A stretch of 64,000 nt of DNA, from the NCBI RefSeq assembly GCF_029029525.1, contig NZ_JAKJSC010000001.1:1116001-1180000 (forward strand), written 5' to 3'. The DNA is from Labilibaculum sp. DW002. Lineage in GTDB: Bacteria > Bacteroidota > Bacteroidia > Bacteroidales > Marinifilaceae. Shown in pieces: positions 46,463 through 54,933 of this stretch (position 1 is the stretch's first letter; every line of letters starts with the position of its first letter). The position numbers and the translations under genes were made by a program. The notes beneath the pieces are model-generated. The model saw only the letters and a program-made list of their open reading frames with translations, had not been told where the DNA came from and ran no database searches.

Positions 46463-46997
46463 AATGAAGAGCTTATCCGACTTAAAGACAAACAAAAAAA
46501 GCTATTTGGAATGGAAAAGTAAATCTAAACTAGTGAAGCGTTTGTTTGAGCCACAAGGCTCTTACTTTTTACCATTGATGAAAAAGTAAGCAAAAAATCT
46601 AGGGCGCGCTTCCTCGATCACCCATCACAATTCATGAACTTAATGAAAAAAACTCGTTTCACTCAAACCGTTTTTCATTCTTAACACTCATTTCATCTAT
46701 GGGTCCCGACCTGCGGATTCGATGCCCAACTCTGCAAAAATAATTACAAATTATCTCCCTTCGGCATCATGAAAAAGATTATCTGAATAGCAGCGATACT
46801 TTAGTAAGACCGAGAAGCTGGTCGCGATATAGAAGTTATAAGTATTTGCTTTGCAAATACCACAAACTTCATCATTGGGAGTAGATCACTCGGCCGCACT
46901 TGAGTCTCGCAATAATTCGGGTGATCTTTTGAATGTAGCCTTGACCTTTTTGCTTCGTTTTTGGGTCAAGCCAAAAATGAAGAGCCCGTCTGGCTCT
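46434..46997. repeat. Non-coding repeat element of about 560 bases
   Basis: No open frame fits this stretch, whose base composition is richer in GC than its surroundings. It holds several small hairpins: GGGC/GCCC at the left end, GAGCC/GGCTC at 46548-46561, CTTACTTTTT/AAAAAGTAAG just after, and AGAGCC/GGCTCT at 46981-46997 near the right end. From memory, similar text recurs as a dispersed element in many Bacteroidetes genomes, where it is sometimes miscalled as coding. The right edge is a guess. Confidence 0.5.
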
Positions 46998-47060
46998 AAG
47001 ACAAGAAGATAACAATCAGAAAAGACATTAATATCTGCAGTTCATAAAAGAAAACACTCC

Positions 47061-47540
47061 TTACAATTCTCGCAATGCATTTCTCGAAGCCCGATCCACT
47101 AGCGTAAAAAGACCATCAATTTGACTTTTAAGAGCAGAACGCTTATGCCCTTTAACCTTTACAATCTCACAATTTAAAGAATCCGTAAGTCGATAAAACT
47201 CTTTATACAATTCATGGTTGGCAATAAGCTTTCCATTCTTCGAGATGTAATTATTTTTCTCGAATCTCACTCTTCTATCGGGTAAACCAACAATATTTTG
47301 AGAGTCAGTAAAGAGAACCACTCGTTTAGAGCTTTCTTCAAGTTTAGCAAGTGTATGGAGTAAAATCTGAATTTCCAATTTAGTAGACGAAGTATCTTCA
47401 AATTGCACAAGCTCAAGTAGGTCTTTAGCTTCATTAGTAGGTAAATCTAAATCCTCTACAATTATTGAAGCACCAAAACCAATTCCCGATTGAGGATTTA
47501 CACTACCATCTGTAAATATGTAGACTTCGGCTGACATCAT
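47061..47540 (-). CDS. Ribonuclease H family protein
   Basis: A 159-residue RNase H fold. The acidic active-site residues are visible: Asp11 (FTDGS), Glu56 (KLEIQ), Asp79 (FTDS) and Asp149 (LVDRAS). Such enzymes cut RNA in RNA-DNA hybrids. The first strand and helix are shorter than in E. coli RNase HI, and the region around KGHKRS (about 130) holds the substrate-binding loop. Starts at 47540 and 47537 are both ATG. It follows truA by 45 bases on the same strand and is probably co-transcribed. Confidence 0.82.
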   Translation of the reverse strand: MMSAEVYIFTDGSVNPQSGIGFGASIIVEDLDLPTNEAKDLLELVQFEDTSSTKLEIQILLHTLAKLEESSKRVVLFTDSQNIVGLPDRRVRFEKNNYISKNGKLIANHELYKEFYRLTDSLNCEIVKVKGHKRSALKSQIDGLFTLVDRASRNALREL

Positions 47541-47585
47541 GTAAATTTATTGATTGCTGAGATTTCTCTGGATGACAATTTGCAA

Positions 47586-48344
47586 TTAAGAATTCGTAAT
47601 TGATTCTGGATATTCTATTTCAGCTAAAAATAAACCATGCCCAGGAACCGAAGAACCAGCATTCGACCTATTTTTGCTCTCAATTACTTTTCGAAAACCA
47701 TCCAAATCCATCTTACCTCTGCCCACTTCAACCAAGGTACCAACAATGGCACGTACCATATTTCGTAGAAAACGATCTGCTTTAACGGTGAATACCAACT
47801 CATCATCAGTTTCAGTCCATTCTGCTTTGTAAATTTTACAATTGTTGGTTTTCACATCCGTATGCAGCTTACTAAAACTGGTGAAATCGCTAAAATCAAA
47901 AAGGATTTTAGCGGCTTCGTTCATTTTTTCCACATCCAAAACATATTGCATGTTCCAATGTGAATCGGTACGAAATGGATTTTTATTCTTGGTAATCTTA
48001 TAGTGGTAGGTTCTTGCAATGGCATCAAAACGAGTATGCGCTTCATCATTTACCAAAAAGACTTCTTTTATTGCAATATCATGAGGTAGAAAGCGATTCA
48101 ATTTAAAGGCTAATTTTTCACAATCAAACTGTGTCGTTTCACTCACATTAAAATGCACCATAAAATCACTTGCATGAACACCAGTATCAGTTCTTCCACA
48201 GCCCGTTACATTAATCGGTTGATTTAACACAGTCGATAATGCCTTATTCACTTCTTCTTGCACCGTATTAGCATTTGGCTGTATTTGCCATCCATGGTAA
48301 TTCGTACCTTTATAGCTTAATCGGATAAAATATCGTTTACTCAA
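47586..48344 (-). CDS. truA: tRNA pseudouridine(38-40) synthase
   Basis: A 252-residue TruA, which makes pseudouridine at positions 38-40 of the tRNA anticodon arm. The catalytic Asp53 is in GCGRTDTGVHA. YKGTNYHGWQ near residue 11, FDAIARTYHYKI near 105 and FLRNMVRAIVGTLVEVGRG near 193 are all family blocks. A -7 box lies 26 bases upstream of the start. Confidence 0.95.
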   Translation of the reverse strand: MSKRYFIRLSYKGTNYHGWQIQPNANTVQEEVNKALSTVLNQPINVTGCGRTDTGVHASDFMVHFNVSETTQFDCEKLAFKLNRFLPHDIAIKEVFLVNDEAHTRFDAIARTYHYKITKNKNPFRTDSHWNMQYVLDVEKMNEAAKILFDFSDFTSFSKLHTDVKTNNCKIYKAEWTETDDELVFTVKADRFLRNMVRAIVGTLVEVGRGKMDLDGFRKVIESKNRSNAGSSVPGHGLFLAEIEYPESITNS

Positions 48345-48369
48345 ATCGTAATCATTTTCTAATTCTCCT

Positions 48370-48377
48370 CAAAAGTA
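48370..48377 (-). promoter_or_regulatory. Possible -7 box of truA
   Basis: The minus strand reads TACTTTTG, an exact match to TAnnTTTG, at the right distance for a leader of about 20 bases. There is no TTG at -33. Confidence 0.3.
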
Positions 48378-48446
48378 AGCATTTTTAGTAAGCACGAATG
48401 CTAAAGGACAAAAGAGAATTGCCAATTTAGTACTCATTAGTCCTCA

Positions 48447-48571
48447 AACACCCCTCTGTTCTTCGAACATCTCCCCTTCAAAGGGGAGAATTCAAGATTT
48501 TTACTTTTGTATGTAGTTTCACTATGAATCTTTCCCTTTCAAGGGAAAGTGCCGATAGGCGAAAGGGTGTT
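48447..48571. repeat. MITE-like palindromic repeat
   Basis: A 125-base element bounded by AACACCC and GGGTGTT, holding two near-perfect palindromes: CTCCCCTTCAAAGGGGAG (48471-48488) and CTTTCCCTTTCAAGGGAAAG (48530-48549). No open frame is present. From memory, similar text recurs in intergenic regions of Bacteroidetes. Confidence 0.65.
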
Positions 48572-48716
48572 AATTCTTAAGATTATCTTTTAATATATCT
48601 TGTATCTCATATTTTTTTTCATCCAACAAGCTGTGTATAAAATAATAACCTATAAAAGAGAGAATCCTATATTATAAAGTAAGTTTATTAAAATAAGCTA
48701 GCTCCATCTTTTGTTA

Positions 48717-48845
48717 CTTGAAACTTGATCTTTTTTACTTTATACCTGAAACTTGTTACTTTGGACTTTATACTTTTTCCTTAAAGCTTGGAACTTGATC
48801 CTTTTCACTTGGAACTTATCCCTTTTTCCTTGGAGCCTGGAGCTT
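48717..48845 (-). repeat. Second heptad array, AAG every 7 bases on the minus strand
   Basis: On the plus strand CTT (twice CCT, once displaced by one base) recurs at 48717, 48724, 48738, 48745, 48752 and every seven bases to 48843, about 18 to 19 units. The inter-triplet bases resemble those of the first array (for example GGAACTT is the complement of AAGTTCC). No gene lies within or beside it other than the moxR promoter downstream. Confidence 0.85.
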
Positions 48846-48902
48846 CTTAAAATCATTAACACTTTTTAACGGGCAAGCATTTTCATAAAACCCTCAAAGG
48901 TT

Positions 48903-48910
48903 TATCTTTG
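48903..48910 (+). promoter_or_regulatory. -7 box of the moxR-bat operon
   Basis: TATCTTTG, an exact match to TAnnTTTG, 66 bases before the moxR start. No TTG at -33. It lies about 58 bases after the end of the heptad array. Confidence 0.4.
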
Positions 48911-48976
48911 TAGAGGTTTTTCTCAAAAACCATTGTCTTTTATGTAAATATTTCAAGTAATAAAATATACTTTTTT

Positions 48977-49972
48977 ATGATGCAGACAGTTGATATCAAA
49001 GAACTAAACGAGCGTATCCAGCAGGAAAGTTCCTTCGTGGATATGATTTCTATGGAAATGAATAAGGTAATTGTTGGACAAAAACATTTGGTCGAGAGCC
49101 TGTTGGTTGGCTTACTCTCCAATGGACACATCCTGCTTGAAGGGGTTCCCGGATTGGCAAAAACCCTTGCTATCAACACCCTTGCAACAACTATAGATGC
49201 TGACTTTAGTCGTATACAGTTTACACCAGACCTTCTACCAGCCGATCTTATCGGTACAATGATCTATTCTCAGAAGAAAGAAGAATTTGTTGTAAAAAAA
49301 GGACCAATCTTCGCCAACTTTATTCTTGCCGATGAGATTAACCGTGCCCCAGCTAAGGTTCAGGCTGCTTTGCTTGAGTCGATGCAAGAGCGCCAGGTTA
49401 CAATTGGCGAAAACACTTATAAACTTGAAGAGCCTTTCCTTGTAATGGCTACTCAAAACCCGATTGAGCAAGAAGGTACTTACCCTCTACCTGAGGCGCA
49501 AGTTGACCGTTTTATGCTTAAGGTGGTTATCAATTACCCTAAAAAAGAGGAAGAGCAATTAATCATGCGTCAGAACCTTTTAAAGGCATTCCCCGTTGCA
49601 AGTCAAATTCTTAAACCAGAAGATATTCTTAAGGCACGTTCAGTAGTTAAGGATGTTTATATGGACGAAAAGATTGAAAAATATATTGTTGATATTGTAT
49701 TTGCGACACGTTTCCCTGCAGATTACGGACTAGAGAAATTCAAAGAGATGATCGCTTTTGGTGGTTCTCCTCGTGCAAGTATTTCATTGGCATCGGCAGC
49801 AAAAGCTTATGCATTTATCAAGCGTCGTGGTTACGTTATTCCAGAGGATATTCGTGCCGTTTGTCACGATGTATTGCGTCACCGTGTCGGTTTAACTTAC
49901 GAGGCTGAAGCCAACAACATCACAAGTGAGCATATTATTTCTGAGATTTTGAATACTGTTGAAGTACCGTAG
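48977..49972 (+). CDS. moxR: MoxR-family AAA ATPase
   Basis: A 331-residue AAA+ ATPase. Walker A is GVPGLAKT at 56-63, Walker B is ILADEINRAP near 113-122, and the sensor region is ATQNPIEQEGTYPLPEAQVDRF near 155. MoxR ATPases act as chaperones for von Willebrand A-domain proteins, which here are BatA and BatB encoded downstream. It is the first gene of the aerotolerance operon. The second codon is also ATG. Confidence 0.93.
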   Translation: MMQTVDIKELNERIQQESSFVDMISMEMNKVIVGQKHLVESLLVGLLSNGHILLEGVPGLAKTLAINTLATTIDADFSRIQFTPDLLPADLIGTMIYSQKKEEFVVKKGPIFANFILADEINRAPAKVQAALLESMQERQVTIGENTYKLEEPFLVMATQNPIEQEGTYPLPEAQVDRFMLKVVINYPKKEEEQLIMRQNLLKAFPVASQILKPEDILKARSVVKDVYMDEKIEKYIVDIVFATRFPADYGLEKFKEMIAFGGSPRASISLASAAKAYAFIKRRGYVIPEDIRAVCHDVLRHRVGLTYEAEANNITSEHIISEILNTVEVP

Positions 49973-50023
49973 AGATTATCAATTAGTAGTTGTTAATTCG
50001 TAATTATCAATTCGTAATTAACT

Positions 50024-50897
50024 ATGGAGACCAGTGAATTATTAAAAAAAGTTCGGAAAATCGAGATTAAGACCAAAGGTTTGTCTCGAAATATATTTGC
50101 CGGAGAATACCACTCAGCATTTAAAGGGCGAGGAATGACCTTTAGCGAGGTTCGCGAATACCAGTACGGCGACGACATTCGTAATATCGACTGGAATGTA
50201 ACGGCTCGTTACAACACCCCTTTCGTCAAGCTTTTCGAAGAAGAGCGTGAAATGACCGTGATGCTGATGATTGATGTGAGTGGTTCTCGCGAGTTTGGAA
50301 CCATGTCGAAACTCAAAAAAAATCAGATTACTGAAATTGCTGCAGTTTTGGCCTTCTCTGCCATTCAGAACAACGATAAAATTGGTGTGCTTTTCTTTTC
50401 AGATACCATTGAGAAGTTTATTCCGCCTAAAAAAGGAAAATCGCATATTCTTAGAATTATCCGGGAATTAATCGATTTTAAACCCGAACACCGCAAAACG
50501 GATATTAACAGTGCGCTTCGCTACCTGACTAAGGCCATTAAAAAGCGTTGTACCACTTTCGTGATATCTGACTTTATTGATGATAAAGACTTTGAAAAAA
50601 GTTTGAGTATTGCCAACAGAAAGCACGATGTGGTTGCACTTAAAATTTACGATAAGCGTGAAGAAGAATTACCTTCCATTGGGCTTAATTAAAGTTAAGG
50701 ATGCGGAAACTGGCGCGTACAGTTGGATCGACACATCGAATAAAAAAGTAAGAGAAAACTATAGCAAATGGTGGAAGAAAAATAACGATCGTGCCACCGA
50801 AATTTTCAAACGTTCAGGTGTTGATGTTGCAAATATCAGAACCGATCAAGACTACGTGAGATCGTTAATTTCTCTATTTAAACGAAGAGGACACTAA
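50024..50897 (+). CDS. DUF58 domain protein with an apparent 1-base frameshift
   Basis: The frame from 50024 has the DUF58 signature FKGRGMTFSEVREYQYGDDIRNIDWNVTAR (about 34-63) and a VWA-like MIDVSGSREFG near 90, but stops at 50692 after DKREEELPSIGLN. The expected continuation (GLIKVKDAETGAYSWIDT to SLISLFKRRGH) is present one base later in the next frame and ends at 50897. The span of 874 bases is 291 codons plus one base, so one extra base, probably a G in GGG at 50681-50683, is implied. An intact protein of 290 residues would be normal and would work with MoxR in the Bat system. This may be a sequence error. Confidence 0.88.
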
Positions 50898-50916
50898 AAT
50901 CTAGAAGTAGACGACT

Positions 50917-51948
50917 ATGACAAATAAAATTAACATCCCATTTCAATTGATCGCAAAACGACTCTTCGTTTTTGTGTTTGTGTTGGGAGCTACTTTTTCT
51001 TCCTTTTCGTCTTTTGCTCAAGATGAAGACAAAGGAATAAATTACAGCGCCAGACTCGATACAAATGTGATCGTTATTGGCGACCAAATTAACCTTTTGC
51101 TTTCTGTAGAACAGCCAAAAGGTTTGAAAATAGAATTTCCAGCTTTCAAAGACAGTATTCCTTCTGGTGTTGAAATTATCCAACAAAATCCGCAGGATAC
51201 AATCCCGATGGAAGATGGTCAAATCAAGGTAAATAAGAACTTTTTAATTACCTCTTTTGATGATGGCGTTCACAAAATGAACCCTTTCGAATTTAAAATT
51301 CATGAAGATAATTTGATGAAAATTATTCGAACGGATACTTTGCTTTTAGGTGTTAAAACTTTTGAAATTGATACTAGTAAAGCCAATTTTGATATTGTAA
51401 TGCCAATTCACACACCAATTGCCTTTGCCGAAATTGCACCTTGGTTATTTGGCGGCTTATTTGCAGTAGCTCTTATCGTTTTACTGATATTATATCTGCG
51501 AAAGCGTAAGAAAAACCAACCTTTGTTTGTTAAGGTGAAACCAGCAGAACCGGCTCACGTTATTGCTTTGCGCAAATTAGATGAGATCAAGAGTCAAAAG
51601 CTGTGGGAAACTGGCAAGGTGAAGGAATTCCATTCTGAACTAACCGATACCATTCGTTTCTATTTAGATGAGCGATTTGAATTGTCAACAATCGAATCAA
51701 CTACTGATGAAATACTAGCAGCGGTAAAATCGGTCGATCAGCAATCGGAATGGCATGTAAACCTAAAAGAGGTTTTAGAACGTGCCGATTTGGCCAAATT
51801 TGCGAAATTCACTCCATTGCAAGATGAGAATGAATTGAGCTTAAAATATGCCTATAAAATTATTGAGACAACCATTATTGAAGTAATTCCTGAAGAAGAA
51901 AAAGCTAAGGAAGAAACAGCAGTGGATGACGCTAGGAAGAAAGAATAG
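50917..51948 (+). CDS. Membrane protein of the Bat operon (DUF4381-like)
   Basis: A 343-residue protein with a signal segment (RLFVFVFVLGATFSSFSSFAQ), a periplasmic beta-rich part to about residue 165, a transmembrane helix near 172-194 (WLFGGLFAVALIVLLILYL), and a cytoplasmic tail with an acidic, lysine-rich end. The tail (ALRKLDEIKSQKLWETGKVKEFHSELTDTIRFYL) matches the region that follows the membrane helix in DUF4381-type Bat operon proteins. It lies between DUF58 and batA, as in other Bacteroidetes. Confidence 0.75.
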   Translation: MTNKINIPFQLIAKRLFVFVFVLGATFSSFSSFAQDEDKGINYSARLDTNVIVIGDQINLLLSVEQPKGLKIEFPAFKDSIPSGVEIIQQNPQDTIPMEDGQIKVNKNFLITSFDDGVHKMNPFEFKIHEDNLMKIIRTDTLLLGVKTFEIDTSKANFDIVMPIHTPIAFAEIAPWLFGGLFAVALIVLLILYLRKRKKNQPLFVKVKPAEPAHVIALRKLDEIKSQKLWETGKVKEFHSELTDTIRFYLDERFELSTIESTTDEILAAVKSVDQQSEWHVNLKEVLERADLAKFAKFTPLQDENELSLKYAYKIIETTIIEVIPEEEKAKEETAVDDARKKE

Positions 51949-51969
51949 TAAACTTTGAAAATACAAAGT

Positions 51970-52962
51970 ATGAATTCTATACAATTTGCAAACCCAGAAT
52001 ATTTTTATTTGCTTTTACTTTTACTGCCCTTAATTACTTGGTATGTATTAAAAGACAAAAATGCACATGCGAGTATTCAGGTATCTACATTAAAGAGCTT
52101 TAGCGCAGCACCAAAGACGTACAAGTATTATTTGCGACATGCATTGTTTGCTTTTCGTGTTTTGGCAATTGTATTTTTAGTTGCAGCTATTGCTCGACCG
52201 CAATCCAGCAGCAGTTGGAAAAATGAAACCTCAGAAGGAATCGATATCGTAATGTCTCTAGATATTTCGAGTAGTATGCTTGCTCGTGATTTTGAACCTG
52301 ATCGATTAGAAGCCGCCAAAGAGGTAGCGATGAACTTCATCACTGGTCGCCAGGAAGATAAAATTGGCTTGGTAATTTTTAGTGGTGAAAGTTTTACGCA
52401 ATGTCCATTAACTACCGATCATGCTGTTCTTATTAACCTCTTTAAGGATATCCAGAGTGGAATGATTGAGGATGGCACGGCAATTGGATTAGGATTGGCC
52501 AACGCTGTTAACCGTCTAAAGGATAGTAAATCAAAATCGAAGGTAGTAATCCTCTTAACAGATGGTGTGAACAACCAAGGAGAAATTGCACCGATTACGG
52601 CTGCAGAACTTGCTAAAACCTTCGGCATTAGAGTTTATACAATTGGAATTGGAACTATGGGAACAGCTCCCTACCCGATTCAAACAGCCTTTGGTATTAG
52701 CATGAGAAATATGCCGGTAAAAATTGACGAAGAAGTATTGGGGCAAATTGCCGATATGACTGGTGGTCAGTATTTCCGAGCAACAGATAACAATAAGCTT
52801 AAAGCAATTTATGCAGAGATTGATAAATTGGAGAAAAGTAAAATTGAAGTGAAGCAATACAGCACAAAGAGTGAGAAATACCTTCTTTTTGCAATGTTAG
52901 CCGCTCTATTTTTACTTTTAGAAATTGCTTTACGTAATTCAATTTTACGGAACATACCGTAA
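51970..52962 (+). CDS. batA: BatA, von Willebrand A-domain membrane protein
   Basis: About 330 residues. An N-terminal membrane anchor pair (about 10-30 and 60-75) is followed by a VWA domain with the metal-ion MIDAS motif starting at Asp98 (DISSSMLARD), the TDH loop near 150 and LLTDGVNNQG near 200, and a C-terminal transmembrane helix. BatA is part of the aerotolerance operon and needs MoxR. I use the ATG at 51970. A TTG at 51955 would add five residues. Confidence 0.9.
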   Translation: MNSIQFANPEYFYLLLLLLPLITWYVLKDKNAHASIQVSTLKSFSAAPKTYKYYLRHALFAFRVLAIVFLVAAIARPQSSSSWKNETSEGIDIVMSLDISSSMLARDFEPDRLEAAKEVAMNFITGRQEDKIGLVIFSGESFTQCPLTTDHAVLINLFKDIQSGMIEDGTAIGLGLANAVNRLKDSKSKSKVVILLTDGVNNQGEIAPITAAELAKTFGIRVYTIGIGTMGTAPYPIQTAFGISMRNMPVKIDEEVLGQIADMTGGQYFRATDNNKLKAIYAEIDKLEKSKIEVKQYSTKSEKYLLFAMLAALFLLLEIALRNSILRNIP

Positions 52963-52996
52963 TCGATATTAATTGAACACAGAAAATCATTGAACA

Positions 52997-54034
52997 ATGA
53001 ATCAATTTCGTTTTGATCATCCAGATCTTCTATATTTATTTCTGGTCCTACCTGTATTAGGTATTTTGTATTGGATCAGTTATGCAAGAAAAAAGAAAGC
53101 ATTAGCCGAATTTGGTGAAATGAATGTCATTTCTCAACTGATGCCTTATGCTTCCAATACTCGACCGTTTTACAAATTCGGGATTCTTATTTTGGCATTA
53201 AGCTTTATCATTTTTGGATTGGCTGGCCCTCAGTATGGCTCCAAACTACAAACGATCAAGAGAAAAGGTGTCGAAATTGTTATTGCTTTGGATGTATCCA
53301 ATTCGATGATGGCACAGGATATTCAGCCAAACCGTTTGGAACGAGCCAAGCGTGCCATTTCGAAAATGGTAGACAAGTTGAATAATGATAAGATTGGTTT
53401 GATTGTTTTTGCTGGTGAAGCGTATACTCAATTGCCAATCACAACTGATTATGGATCTGCTAAGCTGTTTTTATCATCTATTAGCACAGATATTGTACCT
53501 ATTCAGGGAACAGCTATTGGCGCGGCTATCGATTTAGCCAGCCAAAGTTTCACACCAGATAGCGAAGCAAGTAAGGCCATTATTGTTATTACTGATGGTG
53601 AAAATCATGAAGATGATGCAGTAAGTTCGGCAAAAGCAGCTTTGGCGAAAGGAATTATTGTACACACCATTGCAATGGGATTGCCTGAAGGTGCTCCAAT
53701 ACCAGTAAGCAGAGGATCGAGAGATTTTCGAAAAGATGAAAATGGAAACATTGTTATCTCAAAGCTCGATCAGGAAATGGTGGAACAAATAGCTGTTGCA
53801 GGTGGTGGAAAACCAGTTATTGCGAACAATACCACTACTGGATTGAATGCGCTTTTTAGCGAGATCAATAAAATGAACAAAACAGAATTGGAACAAAGAG
53901 TATACGCAGCCTACGATGAAAAATTTCAGATTTTCATTGCCATTGGATTGCTTTTACTATTTCTAGAATTCTTAGTTCTTGAGCGTAAAAACCGCCATTT
54001 AAAAGACATTAATTTGTTTAAACCATCAAAATAG
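52997..54034 (+). CDS. batB: BatB, von Willebrand A-domain membrane protein
   Basis: A 345-residue paralogue of BatA with the same layout: two N-terminal membrane segments, a MIDAS motif at Asp99 (DVSNSMMAQD), TDGENHEDDAV near residue 197 and a C-terminal membrane helix (IFIAIGLLLLFLEFLVL). It starts 34 bases after batA and is followed by batC after 18 bases. Confidence 0.9.
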   Translation: MNQFRFDHPDLLYLFLVLPVLGILYWISYARKKKALAEFGEMNVISQLMPYASNTRPFYKFGILILALSFIIFGLAGPQYGSKLQTIKRKGVEIVIALDVSNSMMAQDIQPNRLERAKRAISKMVDKLNNDKIGLIVFAGEAYTQLPITTDYGSAKLFLSSISTDIVPIQGTAIGAAIDLASQSFTPDSEASKAIIVITDGENHEDDAVSSAKAALAKGIIVHTIAMGLPEGAPIPVSRGSRDFRKDENGNIVISKLDQEMVEQIAVAGGGKPVIANNTTTGLNALFSEINKMNKTELEQRVYAAYDEKFQIFIAIGLLLLFLEFLVLERKNRHLKDINLFKPSK

Positions 54035-54052
54035 AACACAATTCTGACTATT

Positions 54053-54823
54053 ATGAACAAATATATCGCACTATTCATTGGTTTTCTTTGTCTGTTTAGC
54101 TTGGATGCGGCAGCTCAAAAAGAGAGAAAATTCATCCGAAAAGGGAATGGCCTTTTTGAAAATAAGAACTTCCAGGATTCTGAAAATGAATATCGTAAAG
54201 CTCTTGATAAAGATATTGCATCTTTTGAGGCTGCCTTTAATTTAGGTGATGCCTTATACAAGCAAAAGAAATACGATGAAGCTCTGGAGCAATTTCAAGC
54301 TCTAGCATCAAAAGAAACCGATCCTCAACGCCTGGGAATTCTGCACCACAATATTGGTAACACATTGCTCGTTAATAAAAAGATTGACGAGAGTATTGAA
54401 GCTTACAAGCAATCGCTTCGTCACTTCCCGGATTCCAAAGAAACCAAATACAATTTGGAGTATGCTCGAAAAATGAAAGAGAAAGAAGAGCAAAAGAAAA
54501 AGCAAAACAAGGATCAGCAGAATCAAGACAATAAGGATAACAAGGACAAAAATAAAGATAAGAACAAGCAAGATCAGAAAAACAAAGATCAAGATAAAAA
54601 AGACCAGGGCAAGAAGGATCAGGATAAAAAGGACCAGGACAAAAAAGATCAGGATAAAAAGAAAGGAGAACCTGAAGAACAAAAAAACAAGATTTCGCAA
54701 CAAGATGCACAGCGCTTGTTAAAAGCGCTTGAGAATGACGAGAAAAAAGTACAACAGAAAGTGCAAAAAGCGAAAGCTAAAGCACAAAAGAAGAAAAAAC
54801 AAAAAATTAAAAAGGATTGGTAA
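54053..54823 (+). CDS. batC: BatC, TPR protein with a Lys/Asp/Gln-rich tail
   Basis: A 256-residue protein. Signal peptide (ending DAAAQ), then about three TPR units (about 30-140; FEAAFNLGDALYKQKKYDEALEQFQAL), then a low-complexity region from about 145 to 205 built from KDQDKK units. This region is encoded by near-identical tandem codons around 54590-54660 and may vary in length between strains. The end is basic (KKKKQKIKKDW). BatC is a periplasmic partner of the Bat complex. Confidence 0.87.
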   Translation: MNKYIALFIGFLCLFSLDAAAQKERKFIRKGNGLFENKNFQDSENEYRKALDKDIASFEAAFNLGDALYKQKKYDEALEQFQALASKETDPQRLGILHHNIGNTLLVNKKIDESIEAYKQSLRHFPDSKETKYNLEYARKMKEKEEQKKKQNKDQQNQDNKDNKDKNKDKNKQDQKNKDQDKKDQGKKDQDKKDQDKKDQDKKKGEPEEQKNKISQQDAQRLLKALENDEKKVQQKVQKAKAKAQKKKKQKIKKDW

Positions 54824-54863
54824 TTGATTTTGACAATATGATTAATCACGAAGGAATAATCTG

Positions 54864-54871
54864 TAAATTTG
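54864..54871 (+). promoter_or_regulatory. Possible internal promoter before batD
   Basis: TAAATTTG, an exact match to TAnnTTTG, 63 bases before batD in a 110-base gap, the widest in the operon. No TTG at -33, so the call is weak. Confidence 0.3.
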
Positions 54872-54933
54872 CACAAAACAATAACCAAACAAATCAATTC
54901 AGTTTATAACATCTGAAAAACAATTTACTACAG

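Noticed and set aside
54308-54710. Hydrophobic open frames on the minus strand
   Set aside because: They are the antisense of the Lys/Asp/Gln-rich BatC linker, which reads as strings of Leu, Phe and Ile.
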